DNA from: Bacteroides salyersiae WAL 10018 = DSM 18765 = JCM 12988
GTDB taxonomy: Bacteria; Bacteroidota; Bacteroidia; Bacteroidales; Bacteroidaceae
Length of the DNA stretch: 64,000 nt
Direction of reading: 5' to 3'
Assembly (NCBI RefSeq): GCF_000381365.1
Contig: NZ_KB905466.1
Location: 2,902,821 to 2,966,820, forward strand
Of this stretch, positions 18,170 through 27,486 are shown in pieces. A program made the translations under genes and the position numbers. Within the stretch, counting starts at the first letter, position 1. Every line of letters begins with the position of its first letter. The notes below the pieces were generated by a model. That model was not told where the DNA came from. It did no database searches and was given only the letters and a program-made list of their open reading frames with translations.

Positions 18170-19102
18170 CTATTCTATGGCTATGCTATCTCTTTCTTCG
18201 TTGATGTGATAAGTGAATTTATGATCTTTTTGAATCACTCGGAGGATATGTTCGATGCCGTCTTGCTCTTTAAATTTGCCGGTACAATGGTAATCTAATA
18301 ATTTCGGATTATTGACGGTAATCTTTACATTATAGTATTTTTCCAACTTAGAGAACATGCAGCTCAGAGGGGAGTCGTCGAAACAGTACAGGCCCTCTTT
18401 CCATCTCAGATAGTCGTAAGAAGGAAGGATTTTCTTTTGTGCTTTTCCGTTATATAAACCGAAAAATTCTCCTTTTTCCAGGCGGGTGATCGGTTTTTCC
18501 CCTTTCAAGGTATAGATGTCGACTATACCCGTTACGAGGGTCGTTTCAAATTCGTTGCTTCCGTTATAGGCACATACATTAAAACTGGTGCCTACCACAC
18601 GTACTTTATTCGTTTCGGTATTGACGAAAAAAGGAATCTTTTCGTTCTTGCTAACTTCAAAATAGGCTTCTCCGTCCAGCAGGACGTTTCTTTCCTGGCG
18701 TCCGAAGTTACTGGCATAAGTCAGGGTCGATTGAGAGTTCAACCATACCTTGGTTCCGTCTGCCAGTGTGATTTGTGCGCGTTGCCCTGCGGGCACTGCA
18801 ACTGTTTGCAGTTGGGCGGATTTATTATACCGGTAATCTTTGAACAGAAGGCCGCTGCCGAATAAGATTATCATTACTGCGGCAATACGGGCTGTCCATT
18901 GCAGTATTGGCAGGATGCGGGTTTTTCTTTTGAGACGCTCGGATTGTTTTTCTTCGGAGAAGAGGGCGATGTCATAAAGCATACGTTCTTTTTGAAACGC
19001 TTTTCTGTTTTCATCGGAGGCGTCTACCCAATCAAGGATTTGCTTTTCTTCTTCGATATTGGCATTCCCTTTAAAATACTTATATAATAGATCTTGGTTC
19101 AT
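18170..19102 (-). CDS. FecR-family anti-sigma factor
   Basis: 310 aa. A cytoplasmic N-terminus (about 1-75, DLLYKYFKGNANIEEEKQILDWV) is followed by one membrane helix (about 76-90, AAVMIILFGSGLLF). The periplasmic FecR domain follows (QTVAVPAGQRAQITLADGTKVWLNSQSTLTY, LLDGEAYFEV, TSFNVCAY), and then a C-terminal DUF4974-type domain (SPLSCMFSKLEKYYNVKI). It relays ligand occupancy of the SusC STN domain to the ECF sigma factor encoded just upstream. Confidence 0.94.
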   Translation of the reverse strand: MNQDLLYKYFKGNANIEEEKQILDWVDASDENRKAFQKERMLYDIALFSEEKQSERLKRKTRILPILQWTARIAAVMIILFGSGLLFKDYRYNKSAQLQTVAVPAGQRAQITLADGTKVWLNSQSTLTYASNFGRQERNVLLDGEAYFEVSKNEKIPFFVNTETNKVRVVGTSFNVCAYNGSNEFETTLVTGIVDIYTLKGEKPITRLEKGEFFGLYNGKAQKKILPSYDYLRWKEGLYCFDDSPLSCMFSKLEKYYNVKITVNNPKLLDYHCTGKFKEQDGIEHILRVIQKDHKFTYHINEERDSIAIE

Positions 19103-19204
19103 AAGGTTTTTTGTTTCTGTTATTATAGGGAGAGGTCTTTCTTCCCCCTTCTATAATAATAACAGGTTACCCTAAGGTTACCCTAACGGAAAAAGAATCT
19201 TTTT

Positions 19205-19765
19205 TTAAAAAAGAATAGAGATCAGGTAATCTTTTAGTTCGGTACGTAGTATTTTTAGGGCTTTGGTGATATGGAACTCTACACTTTTGATGGAGATGCC
19301 GAGTTTTTCAGCTATCATTTTGTTAGGGTTGTTTTGATAGCGGCTCAATATGAATATATCCCGGCTTTGTTCCGGCATTTTGGTGAGTGCTTTGCGGACT
19401 ATATGTTGGATCTCTGTGTTGAAGATCGTATCCGGTTCGCAGGCTTCAAGGGTAGATATGCGTAAGTTCAGTTCTCTTTGCCGGTGGGTGTTGATGTCGT
19501 CTTCCGCACGCAGACGTACTTGTTCGTGTGCGAGATAGTTTAAAGCCCTGTTTTTGATAATGGTTAGTAATAGCGCTTGTAGATTGGAATCATTTTCCCA
19601 TTTATCGCGGTTCTCCCAAAGAGCAATCATTGATTCCATCAGTATATCTTCGGCCTCTGTCTTATTTCTGATATAGGAATAAGCGAATGATAGAAACTTG
19701 GCCTGGTTCTCTTGAAAGAACCGGGTGAAAGTATCCATGGTATGAAGATGGTTGCTCTGAGACAT
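19205..19765 (-). CDS. ECF RNA polymerase sigma factor of the PUL
   Basis: 186 aa; an internal ATG at 19738 would give 177 aa with a more typical N-terminus (MDTFTRFFQENQ). Sigma region 2 is AYSYIRNKTEAEDILMESMIALWENRDKW. Region 4 is LTKMPEQSRDIFILSRYQNNPNKMIAEKLGISIKSVEFHITKALKILR. First gene of the sigma-fecR-susC-susD series and the likely transcription activator of susC/susD when released by FecR. Confidence 0.93.
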   Translation of the reverse strand: MSQSNHLHTMDTFTRFFQENQAKFLSFAYSYIRNKTEAEDILMESMIALWENRDKWENDSNLQALLLTIIKNRALNYLAHEQVRLRAEDDINTHRQRELNLRISTLEACEPDTIFNTEIQHIVRKALTKMPEQSRDIFILSRYQNNPNKMIAEKLGISIKSVEFHITKALKILRTELKDYLISILF

Positions 19766-19848
19766 TAACTGGTTTTAAAGGTTTTTTCTTTTTCTTATAA
19801 CAAAGCAACGTATTCTTTTTGAGAAAAACAAATTAATTGGAAAGAAAA

Positions 19849-19874
19849 TGGCTGAATCTGTTGTGATTCAGCCA
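19849..19874 (-). terminator. Terminator of pnp
   Basis: TGGCTGAATC (19849-19858) and GATTCAGCCA (19865-19874) pair. On the minus strand the hairpin is followed by TTTTCTTT. It lies 32 bp past the pnp stop. Confidence 0.8.
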
Positions 19875-19905
19875 TCTGTCTATAAATATAAGAATTGTAT
19901 TCTGC

Positions 19906-22032
19906 TTATTTCTTTTCCGGTTTCGGAAGTAATACTTTTCTTGATAGTTTGAATTTTCCTGTCTTAGGATCGATATCCATCAATTTTACGTCGATTTCGT
20001 CTCCCTCTTTGATACCGGCTTCTTCTACTGTTTCCAGACGTTTCCAGTCGATTTCAGAGATATGCAACAGACCATCTTTGCCCGGCAGGAATTCAACGAA
20101 TGCACCGTAAGGCATGATCGAACGTACTTTACCTTTATATACTTCTCCGACCTCCGGTACGGCAACAATACCTTTGATCATACGCATTGCGTCGTCAATA
20201 GATTTTTTGTTAGTGCCTGCAATCTCGATATGGCCTACACCGTCTACCTCTTCGATGGTGATAGTAGCACCGGTATCCTCTTGCATTCCCTGAATAATCT
20301 TTCCGCCCGGGCCGATGATGGCTCCGATGAATTCTTTCGGAATAGTCATGGTCTCGATACGTGGAGCATGGTCTTTCAGTTCGGTACGTGGTTCTTCAAT
20401 GGTTTCATGTATCTTGCCGAGGATGTGCATACGGCCTTCTTTTGCTTGTTCCAATGCGCGTTCGAGAATGTCGAATGACAAACCGTCTACTTTGATATCC
20501 ATTTGGGTAGCAGTGATACCGTCTTTGGTTCCGGTAACTTTGAAGTCCATATCTCCCAAGTGGTCCTCGTCACCTAAGATATCCGAAAGTACTGCGTATT
20601 TGTCTTCACCGGCATTCTTGATCAATCCCATGGCAATACCGGATACCGGTTTTTTGATCTTCACACCGGCATCCATCAATGCCAGTGTTCCGGCGCATAC
20701 GGTAGCCATAGAAGAAGAACCGTTTGATTCGAGAATATCGGAAACTACACGAACTACGTACGGATAGTTTTCAGGGATCATTCCTTTCAGGGCACGCCAT
20801 GCCAAATGTCCGTGGCCTATTTCACGACGTCCTACACCACGCTGTGCTTTTGCTTCACCTGTTGAGAACGGAGGGAAATTATAGTGCAATAGGAAACGTT
20901 CTTTTCCGTGAACCAATACATCGTCTATGATTTTTTCATCCAGTTTGGTGCCTAATGTCACAGAAGTCAGTGATTGAGTTTCACCACGGGTGAAGATAGC
21001 AGAACCGTGAGGTCCCGGCAGATAATCGACTTCACACCAGATAGGACGAATTTCGTTTGTTTTACGTCCGTCAAGGCGTTTGCCTTCGTCGAGAATACAA
21101 CGACGCATCGCCTCTTTTTCTACATCATGGTAATAACGATCGATCAAAGCTCCTTTTTCTGCCAGTTCTTCTTCTGTGAATTGTGATTTGAATTCGTCGC
21201 GGATCGCATCGAAAGCATCTTGACGTTCGTGCTTGTTTCTGTTTCCGGAAGCAGCGATGGCATATGATTTCTCATAGCAAGCTTCGCGAACGGCTTTACG
21301 AAGATCTTCGTCATTGACTTCGTGATTGTATTCGCGTTTCACCGTTTTACCAACCTCTTGAGCCAATTCCATCTGAGCTTTACAGTGGCCTTTGATTGCT
21401 TCGTGGGCAACTTTCATTGCTTCCAGTAATTCTACTTCTGATACTTCGTGCATTTCACCTTCTACCATCATGATATTTTCATAGGTAGCGGCAACCATGA
21501 TATCCATATCGGCCTTTTCGAGTTGATCGAAAGTAGGATTGATCACATAATTACCGTCAATACGTGCTACACGTACTTCTGAGATAGGTCCGTTGAATGG
21601 AATATCTGAAACAGCGAGTGCGGCCGAAGCGGCAAGCCCTGCCAATGCATCAGGCATGTCGACACCATCGGCAGAGAACAGGATAATATTTACGTAAACT
21701 TCTGCGTGATAATTATCGGGGAATAAAGGGCGGAGAGCACGGTCTACCAAACGGCAGGTAAGGATTTCGTAATCAGAAGCTCTTCCTTCTCTTTTGGTAA
21801 AGCCACCGGGAAAACGGCCGAATGCTGAAAATTTCTCTTTGTACTCTACCTGAAGCGGCATAAAATCTGTTCCGGGAACTGCATCTTTAGCGGCACAAAC
21901 AGTAGCAAGCAACATGGTGTTTCCCATGCGAAGCATTACAGAACCGTCTGCCTGTTTTGCCAACTTTCCCGTCTCGAGCGTGATGGTTCTGCCATCTCCT
22001 AACTCGATTGTCTTAACAATTGGGTTAATCAT
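19906..22032 (-). CDS. pnp: Polynucleotide phosphorylase
   Basis: 708 aa from the ATG at 22032. The upstream ATG at 22083 is rejected because it overlaps the promoter box. 3'-5' phosphorolytic exoribonuclease of mRNA turnover. Two RNase PH domains are present: [27 protein letters not shown] blocks in the first (split here as [16 protein letters not shown] and [14 protein letters not shown]), and [29 protein letters not shown] blocks in the second. KH ([18 protein letters not shown]) and S1 ([15 protein letters not shown]) domains follow. Full length. Confidence 0.97.
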   Translation of the reverse strand: MINPIVKTIELGDGRTITLETGKLAKQADGSVMLRMGNTMLLATVCAAKDAVPGTDFMPLQVEYKEKFSAFGRFPGGFTKREGRASDYEILTCRLVDRALRPLFPDNYHAEVYVNIILFSADGVDMPDALAGLAASAALAVSDIPFNGPISEVRVARIDGNYVINPTFDQLEKADMDIMVAATYENIMMVEGEMHEVSEVELLEAMKVAHEAIKGHCKAQMELAQEVGKTVKREYNHEVNDEDLRKAVREACYEKSYAIAASGNRNKHERQDAFDAIRDEFKSQFTEEELAEKGALIDRYYHDVEKEAMRRCILDEGKRLDGRKTNEIRPIWCEVDYLPGPHGSAIFTRGETQSLTSVTLGTKLDEKIIDDVLVHGKERFLLHYNFPPFSTGEAKAQRGVGRREIGHGHLAWRALKGMIPENYPYVVRVVSDILESNGSSSMATVCAGTLALMDAGVKIKKPVSGIAMGLIKNAGEDKYAVLSDILGDEDHLGDMDFKVTGTKDGITATQMDIKVDGLSFDILERALEQAKEGRMHILGKIHETIEEPRTELKDHAPRIETMTIPKEFIGAIIGPGGKIIQGMQEDTGATITIEEVDGVGHIEIAGTNKKSIDDAMRMIKGIVAVPEVGEVYKGKVRSIMPYGAFVEFLPGKDGLLHISEIDWKRLETVEEAGIKEGDEIDVKLMDIDPKTGKFKLSRKVLLPKPEKK

Positions 22033-22070
22033 AAAAATTGTTTTATCTATATTTTCTTTCAAAATTCCTG

Positions 22071-22078
22071 CAAAGATA
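22071..22078 (-). promoter_or_regulatory. pnp: -7 box of pnp
   Basis: The complement reads TATCTTTG. It predicts a start near 22064 and a leader of about 30 nt. Confidence 0.45.
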
Positions 22079-22172
22079 TACATTTATCATTCTAATATAG
22101 TGGAAATGAGATAAAAAGTTATTGCTTATTTGAATTTTTTATCCAAAAAAGGTGAAGAACGAGGCAAAATGC

Positions 22173-22202
22173 TTTGACAAGTCTTGAAAAGAAGTATATT
22201 TG
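22173..22202 (+). promoter_or_regulatory. Promoter of the thioredoxin-fold lipoprotein gene
   Basis: TTTG at 22173-22176 and TATATTTG at 22195-22202, 18 bp apart, a good match to the Bacteroides consensus. Confidence 0.65.
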
Positions 22203-22228
22203 CAGTTCAAAAAATAACACGCATGGAT

Positions 22229-23380
22229 ATGAAAAAAATAACTTTTGTAGCACTTGCTGCCTTAGCTTTGAGCTCTTGTAATTCCGGTTCTCAATTTAAG
22301 GTAAACGGAGAAGTCTCGGATGCTAATGGGAAAATGCTTTATTTGGAATCATCGGCCTTGGAGGGAATTATCCCTTTGGATTCGGTAAGAATAAAAGGCA
22401 ATGGTTCGTTTAATTTTACACAACCCCGTCCCGAGTCTCCGGAGTTTTATCGGTTGCGTGTGGAAGATAAGGTTATTAATTTTTCTGTTGATTCTACTGA
22501 AACTGTCACAATCAAAGCGCCTTATGTTGATTTTGCAACGGCCTATACGGTAGAAGGGTCTGAAAGCAGTCGGAAAATTAAAGAACTTAGTTTGAAGCAG
22601 GCACGCTTGCAGAGTGATGTAAATGCTTTGTTGATGGCCGTCCGTACCGACAAAATGGGGCACGATGTTTTTGAAGACAGTCTGGCGATACTGATTAAAA
22701 ATTATAAGGACGATGTGAAGGTTAACTATATTTTTGCAGCACCTAATACGGCGGCAGCTTATTTTGCTTTGTTTCAGAAATTGAATGATTATCTGATTTT
22801 CGATCCTTTAAACAGTAAGGACGATGTGAAGTGTTTTGCTGCTGTAGCTACCAGCCTGAACAATTCTTATCCTCATGCAGTCCGCTCTAAGAATCTGTAT
22901 AATATCGTTATAAAAGGGATGAAGAATACCCGGGCTCCCCGGCAAAAAACAATCGATATACCGGAAGATAAAATAGCTGAGACAGGAATCATTGATATCA
23001 GCCTTCGTGATATAAAAGGGAATGTCCGTAAGCTGACGGAACTGAAAGGTAAGGTCGTGTTGTTGGATTTCTCTGTCTATCAAACGCCTGCGGGGGCGCC
23101 TCATAATCTGATGTTGCGTGAGCTTTATAATAAGTATGCAGGGCAGGGATTGGAAATCTATCAGGTGTCTTTGGATGCTGATGAGCATTTTTGGAAAACA
23201 TCGGCAGATAATTTGCCATGGATTTGTGTGCGAGACGGTAATGGCGTGTATTCTACCAACGCGGCGGTATATAATGTTCGCGAGGTTCCTGCTTATTTCC
23301 TTATCAACCGGAATAATGAGCTAAGTGCACGTGGTGAAGATGTGAAAGATTTGGAGAACGCGATCAAATCACTGCTTTAA
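22229..23380 (+). CDS. DUF4369/thioredoxin-fold lipoprotein lacking the CxxC
   Basis: 383 aa from ATG 22229 (22223 is also possible). Upstream ATGs fall inside the promoter. A lipoprotein signal (LAALALSSCNSG) precedes a DUF4369-like beta domain (about 22-120, VNGEVSDANGKMLYLESS). The C-terminal half is an AhpC/TlpA-like thioredoxin fold (LKGKVVLLDFSVYQTP, YQVSLDADEHFWKTSAD, NVREVPAYFLINRNNEL). Where TlpA-type proteins carry the CxxC redox pair it reads VYQTPAGAP, so disulfide exchange is not expected. A binding or scaffold role is likelier. Confidence 0.85.
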   Translation: MKKITFVALAALALSSCNSGSQFKVNGEVSDANGKMLYLESSALEGIIPLDSVRIKGNGSFNFTQPRPESPEFYRLRVEDKVINFSVDSTETVTIKAPYVDFATAYTVEGSESSRKIKELSLKQARLQSDVNALLMAVRTDKMGHDVFEDSLAILIKNYKDDVKVNYIFAAPNTAAAYFALFQKLNDYLIFDPLNSKDDVKCFAAVATSLNNSYPHAVRSKNLYNIVIKGMKNTRAPRQKTIDIPEDKIAETGIIDISLRDIKGNVRKLTELKGKVVLLDFSVYQTPAGAPHNLMLRELYNKYAGQGLEIYQVSLDADEHFWKTSADNLPWICVRDGNGVYSTNAAVYNVREVPAYFLINRNNELSARGEDVKDLENAIKSLL

Positions 23381-23435
23381 GTTGTTATAAATAAGAAGAT
23401 TTCCTTTAAAGTATGTTACATAGCATTGTTTTTTG

Positions 23436-23467
23436 CTTGACGCATATCATTTAAAAGCTTATCTTTG
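23436..23467 (+). promoter_or_regulatory. greA: Promoter of greA
   Basis: CTTG at 23436-23439 and TATCTTTG at 23460-23467, 20 bp apart. The leader of about 85 nt contains a small dyad (ccagcatgattcatgttgg). Confidence 0.55.
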
Positions 23468-23559
23468 CAGAGGAATAATGAGAAGAGGGTTCCAGCATGA
23501 TTCATGTTGGAATTCTTTTTTGTTTTATATGACCGTTTAAAATAAAGGAGGAAAAAATC

Positions 23560-24024
23560 ATGGCTTATATGTCAGAAGATGGTTACAAAAAATTGATGGC
23601 AGAACTGAAAGAGCTGGAAACAGTAGAGCGCCCGAAGATTTCTGCTGCTATAGCCGAAGCGCGCGATAAGGGTGACTTGTCGGAAAATGCGGAATACGAT
23701 GCGGCTAAAGAGGCTCAGGGCATGCTTGAGATGAGAATCAATAAGCTGAAAACAGTGATTGCTGATGCGAAGATTATTGATGAATCAAAGTTAAAGACAG
23801 ATTCAGTACAGATTCTTAATAGAGTGGAGCTGAAGAATATGAAGAATGGTATGAAGATGACTTATACCATCGTTTCCGAAAGTGAGGCAAATCTGAAAGA
23901 AGGAAAGATTTCCGTAAATACACCGATTGCACAGGGTTTACTTGGTAAGAAAGTAGGTGATATAGCTGAAATCCAGGTGCCACAAGGTAAGATTAATCTG
24001 GAAGTAGTAAATATTTCGATTTAA
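23560..24024 (+). CDS. greA: Transcription elongation factor GreA
   Basis: 154 aa, standard length. Rescues backtracked RNA polymerase by stimulating transcript cleavage. The N-terminal coiled coil carries the acidic tip signature (ARDKGDLSENAEYDAAKEAQ). The C-terminal FKBP-like domain has YTIVSESEANLKEGKIS, TPIAQGLLGKKVGD and EIQVPQGKINLEVV. A strong ribosome site (aaaggagg) precedes the start. Confidence 0.97.
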   Translation: MAYMSEDGYKKLMAELKELETVERPKISAAIAEARDKGDLSENAEYDAAKEAQGMLEMRINKLKTVIADAKIIDESKLKTDSVQILNRVELKNMKNGMKMTYTIVSESEANLKEGKISVNTPIAQGLLGKKVGDIAEIQVPQGKINLEVVNISI

Positions 24025-24028
24025 CACA

Positions 24029-24066
24029 AAGGCAAGTCTCTGCAAAAGGGCTTGCCTTATTTTATA
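24029..24066 (+). terminator. Hairpin after greA
   Basis: AAGGCAAG and CTTGCCTT arms flank a short loop and are followed by attttat. It may be a partial terminator, because the HIT gene begins only about 20 bp later. Confidence 0.6.
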
Positions 24067-24081
24067 TATCATATTTAGATT

Positions 24082-24483
24082 ATGGCAACAATATTCAGTA
24101 GAATTATCGCAGGTGAGATTCCCTGCTATAAGGTGGCGGAAGACGAACGCTTTTTTGCTTTCCTTGATATCAATCCGCTGGTGAAAGGACATACCCTGGT
24201 GATTCCTAAGCAAGAGATTGATTATATTTTCGATTTGAGTGATGATGATCTGGCTGCTATGCATGTCTTTGCCAAATCTGTAGCTCGAGCTATTGAAAAA
24301 GCTGTTCCTTGCAAACGCGTGGGGGTAGCGGTTATGGGAATGGAAGTTCCTCATGCTCACATTCATCTTATTCCTATCAATAAGGAGTCGGATATGATTA
24401 TTTCTAATCCAAAACTAAAATTATCTGGTGATGAGTTTAAGGAGATAGCCGAACGAATTCATCAAGCTTGGAATAATAAATGA
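24082..24483 (+). CDS. HIT family nucleotide-binding hydrolase
   Basis: 133 aa. HINT-like: hydrolyses nucleoside phosphoramidates and adenylated conjugates. The histidine triad is visible in PHAHIHLIPI, with the conserved FLDINPLVKGHTLVIPK block earlier. It follows greA by 57 bp with a hairpin between, so readthrough expression is possible. Confidence 0.94.
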   Translation: MATIFSRIIAGEIPCYKVAEDERFFAFLDINPLVKGHTLVIPKQEIDYIFDLSDDDLAAMHVFAKSVARAIEKAVPCKRVGVAVMGMEVPHAHIHLIPINKESDMIISNPKLKLSGDEFKEIAERIHQAWNNK

Positions 24484-24508
24484 TATTTTCTTCTTTTTAA
24501 TGAATAGA

Positions 24509-24540
24509 AAGGCGTACTGTCCGGTTGGATCGTACGCCTT
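24509..24540. terminator. Bidirectional terminator between HIT and DUF418 genes
   Basis: AAGGCGTAC and GTACGCCTT pair around a 14-nt loop between two convergent genes. Confidence 0.75.
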
Positions 24541-24566
24541 ATTGCTTTTCTATGATTTGATCTTTT

Positions 24567-25742
24567 TTATAATTTTATCCATGTGCCTTTCCGCCATAAG
24601 AATTCCAATGGCCCTTGTTTATGCAGTGTCAGCCAATAACGGCTGAATATCAGTTGGATTGTGAATATAAGGAGTCCGATGAACAAAGTTGCCGTTGCTC
24701 CGGTGGACGAGTAAAGTCCTAAACCGAAGCCGTAATAGATGCAGACGCCCATAATTGATTGGGATATATAATTTGTCAGACTCATTCGTCCGTATGGGAT
24801 AATAATTTGTTGCCACTTATATCCGTTCTCTCTTTTGAACCATAGCAGCGTAAAGGCCGATACCAGAATGGTCATAAAGGAAAAATTGGCTAATGATGAG
24901 AGGACGACGTTGTAAGGTGTCAGTATGGAAGGATTACTGATATGTTCCGGTATGAATGTGCGCAGGATATACAGTGGAATGAAAGCAATGACGGATAGTC
25001 TTAATATGCGTTTCCATATTCTGATGGAGGCATTGCTCTTGACGAAATACTTCATACGTCCCAGTAACATACCGAACATGAACAATGCGGCAGTTTGGAA
25101 TAGGCGTCCGTTTTCTACCTGCCAGATGTTGCTGTATAATTGCCCGTTCCATATATTATTGTTCAGCACTTCTAAGAATGTACCGTGACTTGTAACTTCC
25201 GTAGCAAGCAGGGCGTAAGGCATGAATTTATTTCCATTGATCACATAATCGGGATTACACATCGCGTAGAACATTCGTCCCCATTCAAAAGGTTGTAATA
25301 GCAGGATTAATGCGATCCAGAATACGGTTTTGTTTTTCAATTTGCAAACGGGAATCAGGGTAAAACCTACAATTGAATATAAAACCAGAATGTCGCCATT
25401 GTAGAATAATGCATGAAGCTGGGCAAATAAGAATAATAGAACCATTCGCCAGGCGAAACGTCCCCGGAAATCTATTCCCCTTTTTTCTGCATTGTGATAT
25501 TGAATGTAAAAACTGAATCCGAATAACAGTGAGAAAGTGGCATAAGCTTTCCCGGCGAATAAGAAAAACAGTGTATCCCACACTCCCTTGTCTATAATTT
25601 GTAACCATTCGGGCTGAGAATTGGGGATAAAGTAAATGTTGTAATGTTCCAAATTGTGTAATAATACAATTGCCAGTAAGGCAAAACCACGGAGTGCATC
25701 CACTACACCGAGTCGGGAAGATGTCTGAAGAGGTTTGTTCAT
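24567..25742 (-). CDS. DUF418 multi-pass membrane protein
   Basis: 391 aa. About 8-10 hydrophobic helices. It opens with the family motif VVDALRGFALLAIVLLHN, has FAGKAYATFSLLFGFSFY, and ends with the DUF418 block (GRMSLTNYISQSIMG, ARYWLT-like SRYWLTLHKQGPLEFLWR). Related in topology to acyltransferase-3 proteins; biochemical role unknown. Its own promoter box is at 25800-25807. Confidence 0.9.
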   Translation of the reverse strand: MNKPLQTSSRLGVVDALRGFALLAIVLLHNLEHYNIYFIPNSQPEWLQIIDKGVWDTLFFLFAGKAYATFSLLFGFSFYIQYHNAEKRGIDFRGRFAWRMVLLFLFAQLHALFYNGDILVLYSIVGFTLIPVCKLKNKTVFWIALILLLQPFEWGRMFYAMCNPDYVINGNKFMPYALLATEVTSHGTFLEVLNNNIWNGQLYSNIWQVENGRLFQTAALFMFGMLLGRMKYFVKSNASIRIWKRILRLSVIAFIPLYILRTFIPEHISNPSILTPYNVVLSSLANFSFMTILVSAFTLLWFKRENGYKWQQIIIPYGRMSLTNYISQSIMGVCIYYGFGLGLYSSTGATATLFIGLLIFTIQLIFSRYWLTLHKQGPLEFLWRKGTWIKL

Positions 25743-25799
25743 TTTCTAATAGGTTGTTCTTTTATTGGGGGATAAACAAAATGGTCATAGATTTAGTGG

Positions 25800-25807
25800 C
25801 AAATATA
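25800..25807 (-). promoter_or_regulatory. -7 box of the DUF418 gene
   Basis: The complement reads TATATTTG, consensus TAnnTTTG, about 58 bp before the start codon. Confidence 0.5.
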
Positions 25808-25874
25808 AAGAAATAGTTGTTATAAAACCGATATCTTTAGAAAAATGTGGATGAATAATTGTAATGATATAAAA

Positions 25875-25903
25875 AAGACCGGAAAATACATTTTCCCGGT
25901 CTT
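25875..25903 (-). terminator. Terminator of the mannose-1-phosphate guanylyltransferase gene
   Basis: AAGACCGG (25875-25882) pairs with CCGGTCTT (25896-25903). On the minus strand it is followed by TTTTTTATATC. Confidence 0.8.
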
Positions 25904-25926
25904 ATATTGATTTTATTTTCTGTCTT

Positions 25927-27009
25927 TTAGATATAGTCGTCTCCCAATTTAATTTGGGCGTCATTTACGTATTTGCGTATAGCGTGTTCTTCGTCTTTCT
26001 TACAAATGAGCAATACGTTGTCTGATTCTGCAACCAGAAATCCTTCAAGGCCTTCGATAACAGCTAACTTTCCTTGAGGGAGTACGACTATGTTGTCTTT
26101 GCTGTTGTATATCAGTGAATCGCATTTCAAAGTGACATTGTCGTTCTCGTCTTTGGGTGAAAGGTCATAAAGAGAACCCCAGGTTCCCAAATCCGACCAT
26201 CCGAAGTCTCCGAGAGAAACGTATACGTTTTCTGCCTTTTCCATTATACCGAAATCGATAGATACATTGGGGCAGGCGGGGAAATTTTCTTTAATAAACG
26301 CTTTTTCTTCTGGTGTTCCGTAAAGGTCTTTTCCGGCTATCAACTTGGAAGCAAGTTCCGGAAGTAATGTTTCACCGGCTTTAATAATGGTGTTAACGTT
26401 CCACATGAATAATCCGGAATTCCAATAAAACTCACCACTTTCTACAAAGACTTTTGCAAGTTCAAGTTCCGGCTTTTCCGTGAAAGTTTTCACTTTGTAG
26501 AAATTATCGCCATCCTGTTCGGCTATCTGGATATATCCATAGCCTGTTTCCGGGCGATTGGGTTTAATGCCTAATGTGAGTAGTTTGTCTGAATGTGAAA
26601 CAAAATCAAGTCCCTTTTCAATTGCTTCCAAAAACTCCCCCTCTTTTAATATTAAATGATCCGAAGGCGCTACTACGATATTGGCATTTGGATTTAGTGC
26701 ACGGATATGGTATGCTGCCCAGGCGATGCAAGGAGCAGTATTTCTTCTTGCCGGTTCCAACAGGATTTGGTCCGGATTCAGTTCCGGAAGTTGCTCTTGT
26801 ACAAGATCCGAATACATTGCGTTGGTTACAATGAATATATTTTCAGTAGGGATCACTTTACTAAAGCGGTCGAAGGTTTGTTGCAACAAAGAACGCCCCG
26901 TGCCAAAGAAATCCAAGAATTGTTTTGGAAGTGTTTTGCGGCTGAATGGCCAAAAGCGGCTGCCAATGCCGCCTCCCATGATTACACAATAATTATCTTT
27001 ACTTGTCAT
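25927..27009 (-). CDS. Mannose-1-phosphate guanylyltransferase
   Basis: 360 aa from ATG 27009. The longer frame to 27225 would run into tRNA-Leu and is rejected. Makes GDP-mannose from mannose-1-phosphate and GTP for polysaccharide, glycan or fucose synthesis. The nucleotidyltransferase signature is VIMGGGIGSRFWPFSRKTLPKQFLD. EPARRNTAPCIAWAA, VAPSDHLI, GYGYIQ, FTEKP and NSGLFMWN are also in place. It lacks the C-terminal isomerase domain of bifunctional ManC proteins. Confidence 0.95.
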   Translation of the reverse strand: MTSKDNYCVIMGGGIGSRFWPFSRKTLPKQFLDFFGTGRSLLQQTFDRFSKVIPTENIFIVTNAMYSDLVQEQLPELNPDQILLEPARRNTAPCIAWAAYHIRALNPNANIVVAPSDHLILKEGEFLEAIEKGLDFVSHSDKLLTLGIKPNRPETGYGYIQIAEQDGDNFYKVKTFTEKPELELAKVFVESGEFYWNSGLFMWNVNTIIKAGETLLPELASKLIAGKDLYGTPEEKAFIKENFPACPNVSIDFGIMEKAENVYVSLGDFGWSDLGTWGSLYDLSPKDENDNVTLKCDSLIYNSKDNIVVLPQGKLAVIEGLEGFLVAESDNVLLICKKDEEHAIRKYVNDAQIKLGDDYI

Positions 27010-27115
27010 GTCGTAGACTGTTTTAAAAGTTTCTGCTAATGTACAATATATTCCTTTAACAGGGAAGCATTTGGAGAATGTTTTATATCTTTTCTCTCTT
27101 TTTTTTATTAAAACG

Positions 27116-27146
27116 CTTGCAGGTTTAGAAAAAAGCTGTATCTTTG
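27116..27146 (+). promoter_or_regulatory. Promoter of tRNA-Leu
   Basis: CTTG at 27116-27119 and TATCTTTG at 27139-27146, 19 bp apart, ending 20 bp before the tRNA 5' end. Confidence 0.65.
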
Positions 27147-27166
27147 CACCGCATTTGAAACTAATT

Positions 27167-27250
27167 GCCCAGATGGCGGAATCGGTAGACGCGCTGGTCT
27201 CAAACACCAGTGGATTCACTTCCATCCCGGTTCGACCCCGGGTCTGGGTA
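27167..27250 (+). tRNA. tRNA-Leu (anticodon CAA)
   Basis: 84 nt with a long variable arm, as expected for a class II tRNA. The acceptor GCCCAGA pairs with TCTGGGT, and the discriminator base is A. The anticodon stem CTGGT/ACCAG encloses loop CTCAAAC, anticodon CAA (reads UUG). T-arm CCCGGTTCGACCCCGGG. CCA is not encoded. Its 3' 13 bases plus one form the attachment core used by the integrated element on its right. Confidence 0.96.
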
Positions 27251-27251
27251 C
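27238..27251 (+). other. attL: 14-bp core at the tRNA-Leu 3' end
   Basis: CCGGGTCTGGGTAC, identical to 40108-40121, with differing bases on both sides. It overlaps the T-arm and acceptor of tRNA-Leu, so integration keeps the tRNA intact. Confidence 0.9.
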
Positions 27252-27252
27252 G

Positions 27253-27290
27253 AAAAACCCCTGATAATCACTTGATTATCAGGGGTTTTT
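27253..27290 (+). terminator. Terminator at the element's left end
   Basis: AAAAACCCCTGATAATCA and TGATTATCAGGGGTTTTT form a near-perfect hairpin just past attL. It replaces the chromosomal post-tRNA terminator, which now lies beyond attR. Confidence 0.85.
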
Positions 27291-27301
27291 GTTTTTATAG
27301 G

Positions 27302-27352
27302 GCGTACTAAATGTGTACTGAATGACGAATACAAAGAAAAGGTGTACTTTTA
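27302..27352 (+). repeat. Left-end direct repeats, candidate integrase arm sites
   Basis: Units gcgtactaaat (27302-27312), gtgtactgaat (27313-27323) and gtgtactttta (27342-27352). The same 11-bp units recur at the right end (39976-39996). Confidence 0.6.
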
Positions 27353-27486
27353 TAATTTTTCTCCCTGTATCTTTATAATTTCTTAACTCTTATCCTGTCT
27401 TTTCTTCCTTATTATTGCCGATGTTTTCGGGAAAAGTGAGATTCTTACCTTATATTTGTAGTAAGAACGTTTAAAGGCACACGATT

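Noticed and set aside
24567..25742. DUF418 protein as an acyltransferase-3
   Set aside because: Topology is similar, but the start motif and C-terminal block match DUF418, and the acyltransferase histidine motif is not evident.
27009..27225. Longer start for the mannose-1-phosphate guanylyltransferase
   Set aside because: The extra 72 codons would overlap tRNA-Leu and its promoter. The nucleotidyltransferase motif starts right after the ATG at 27009.
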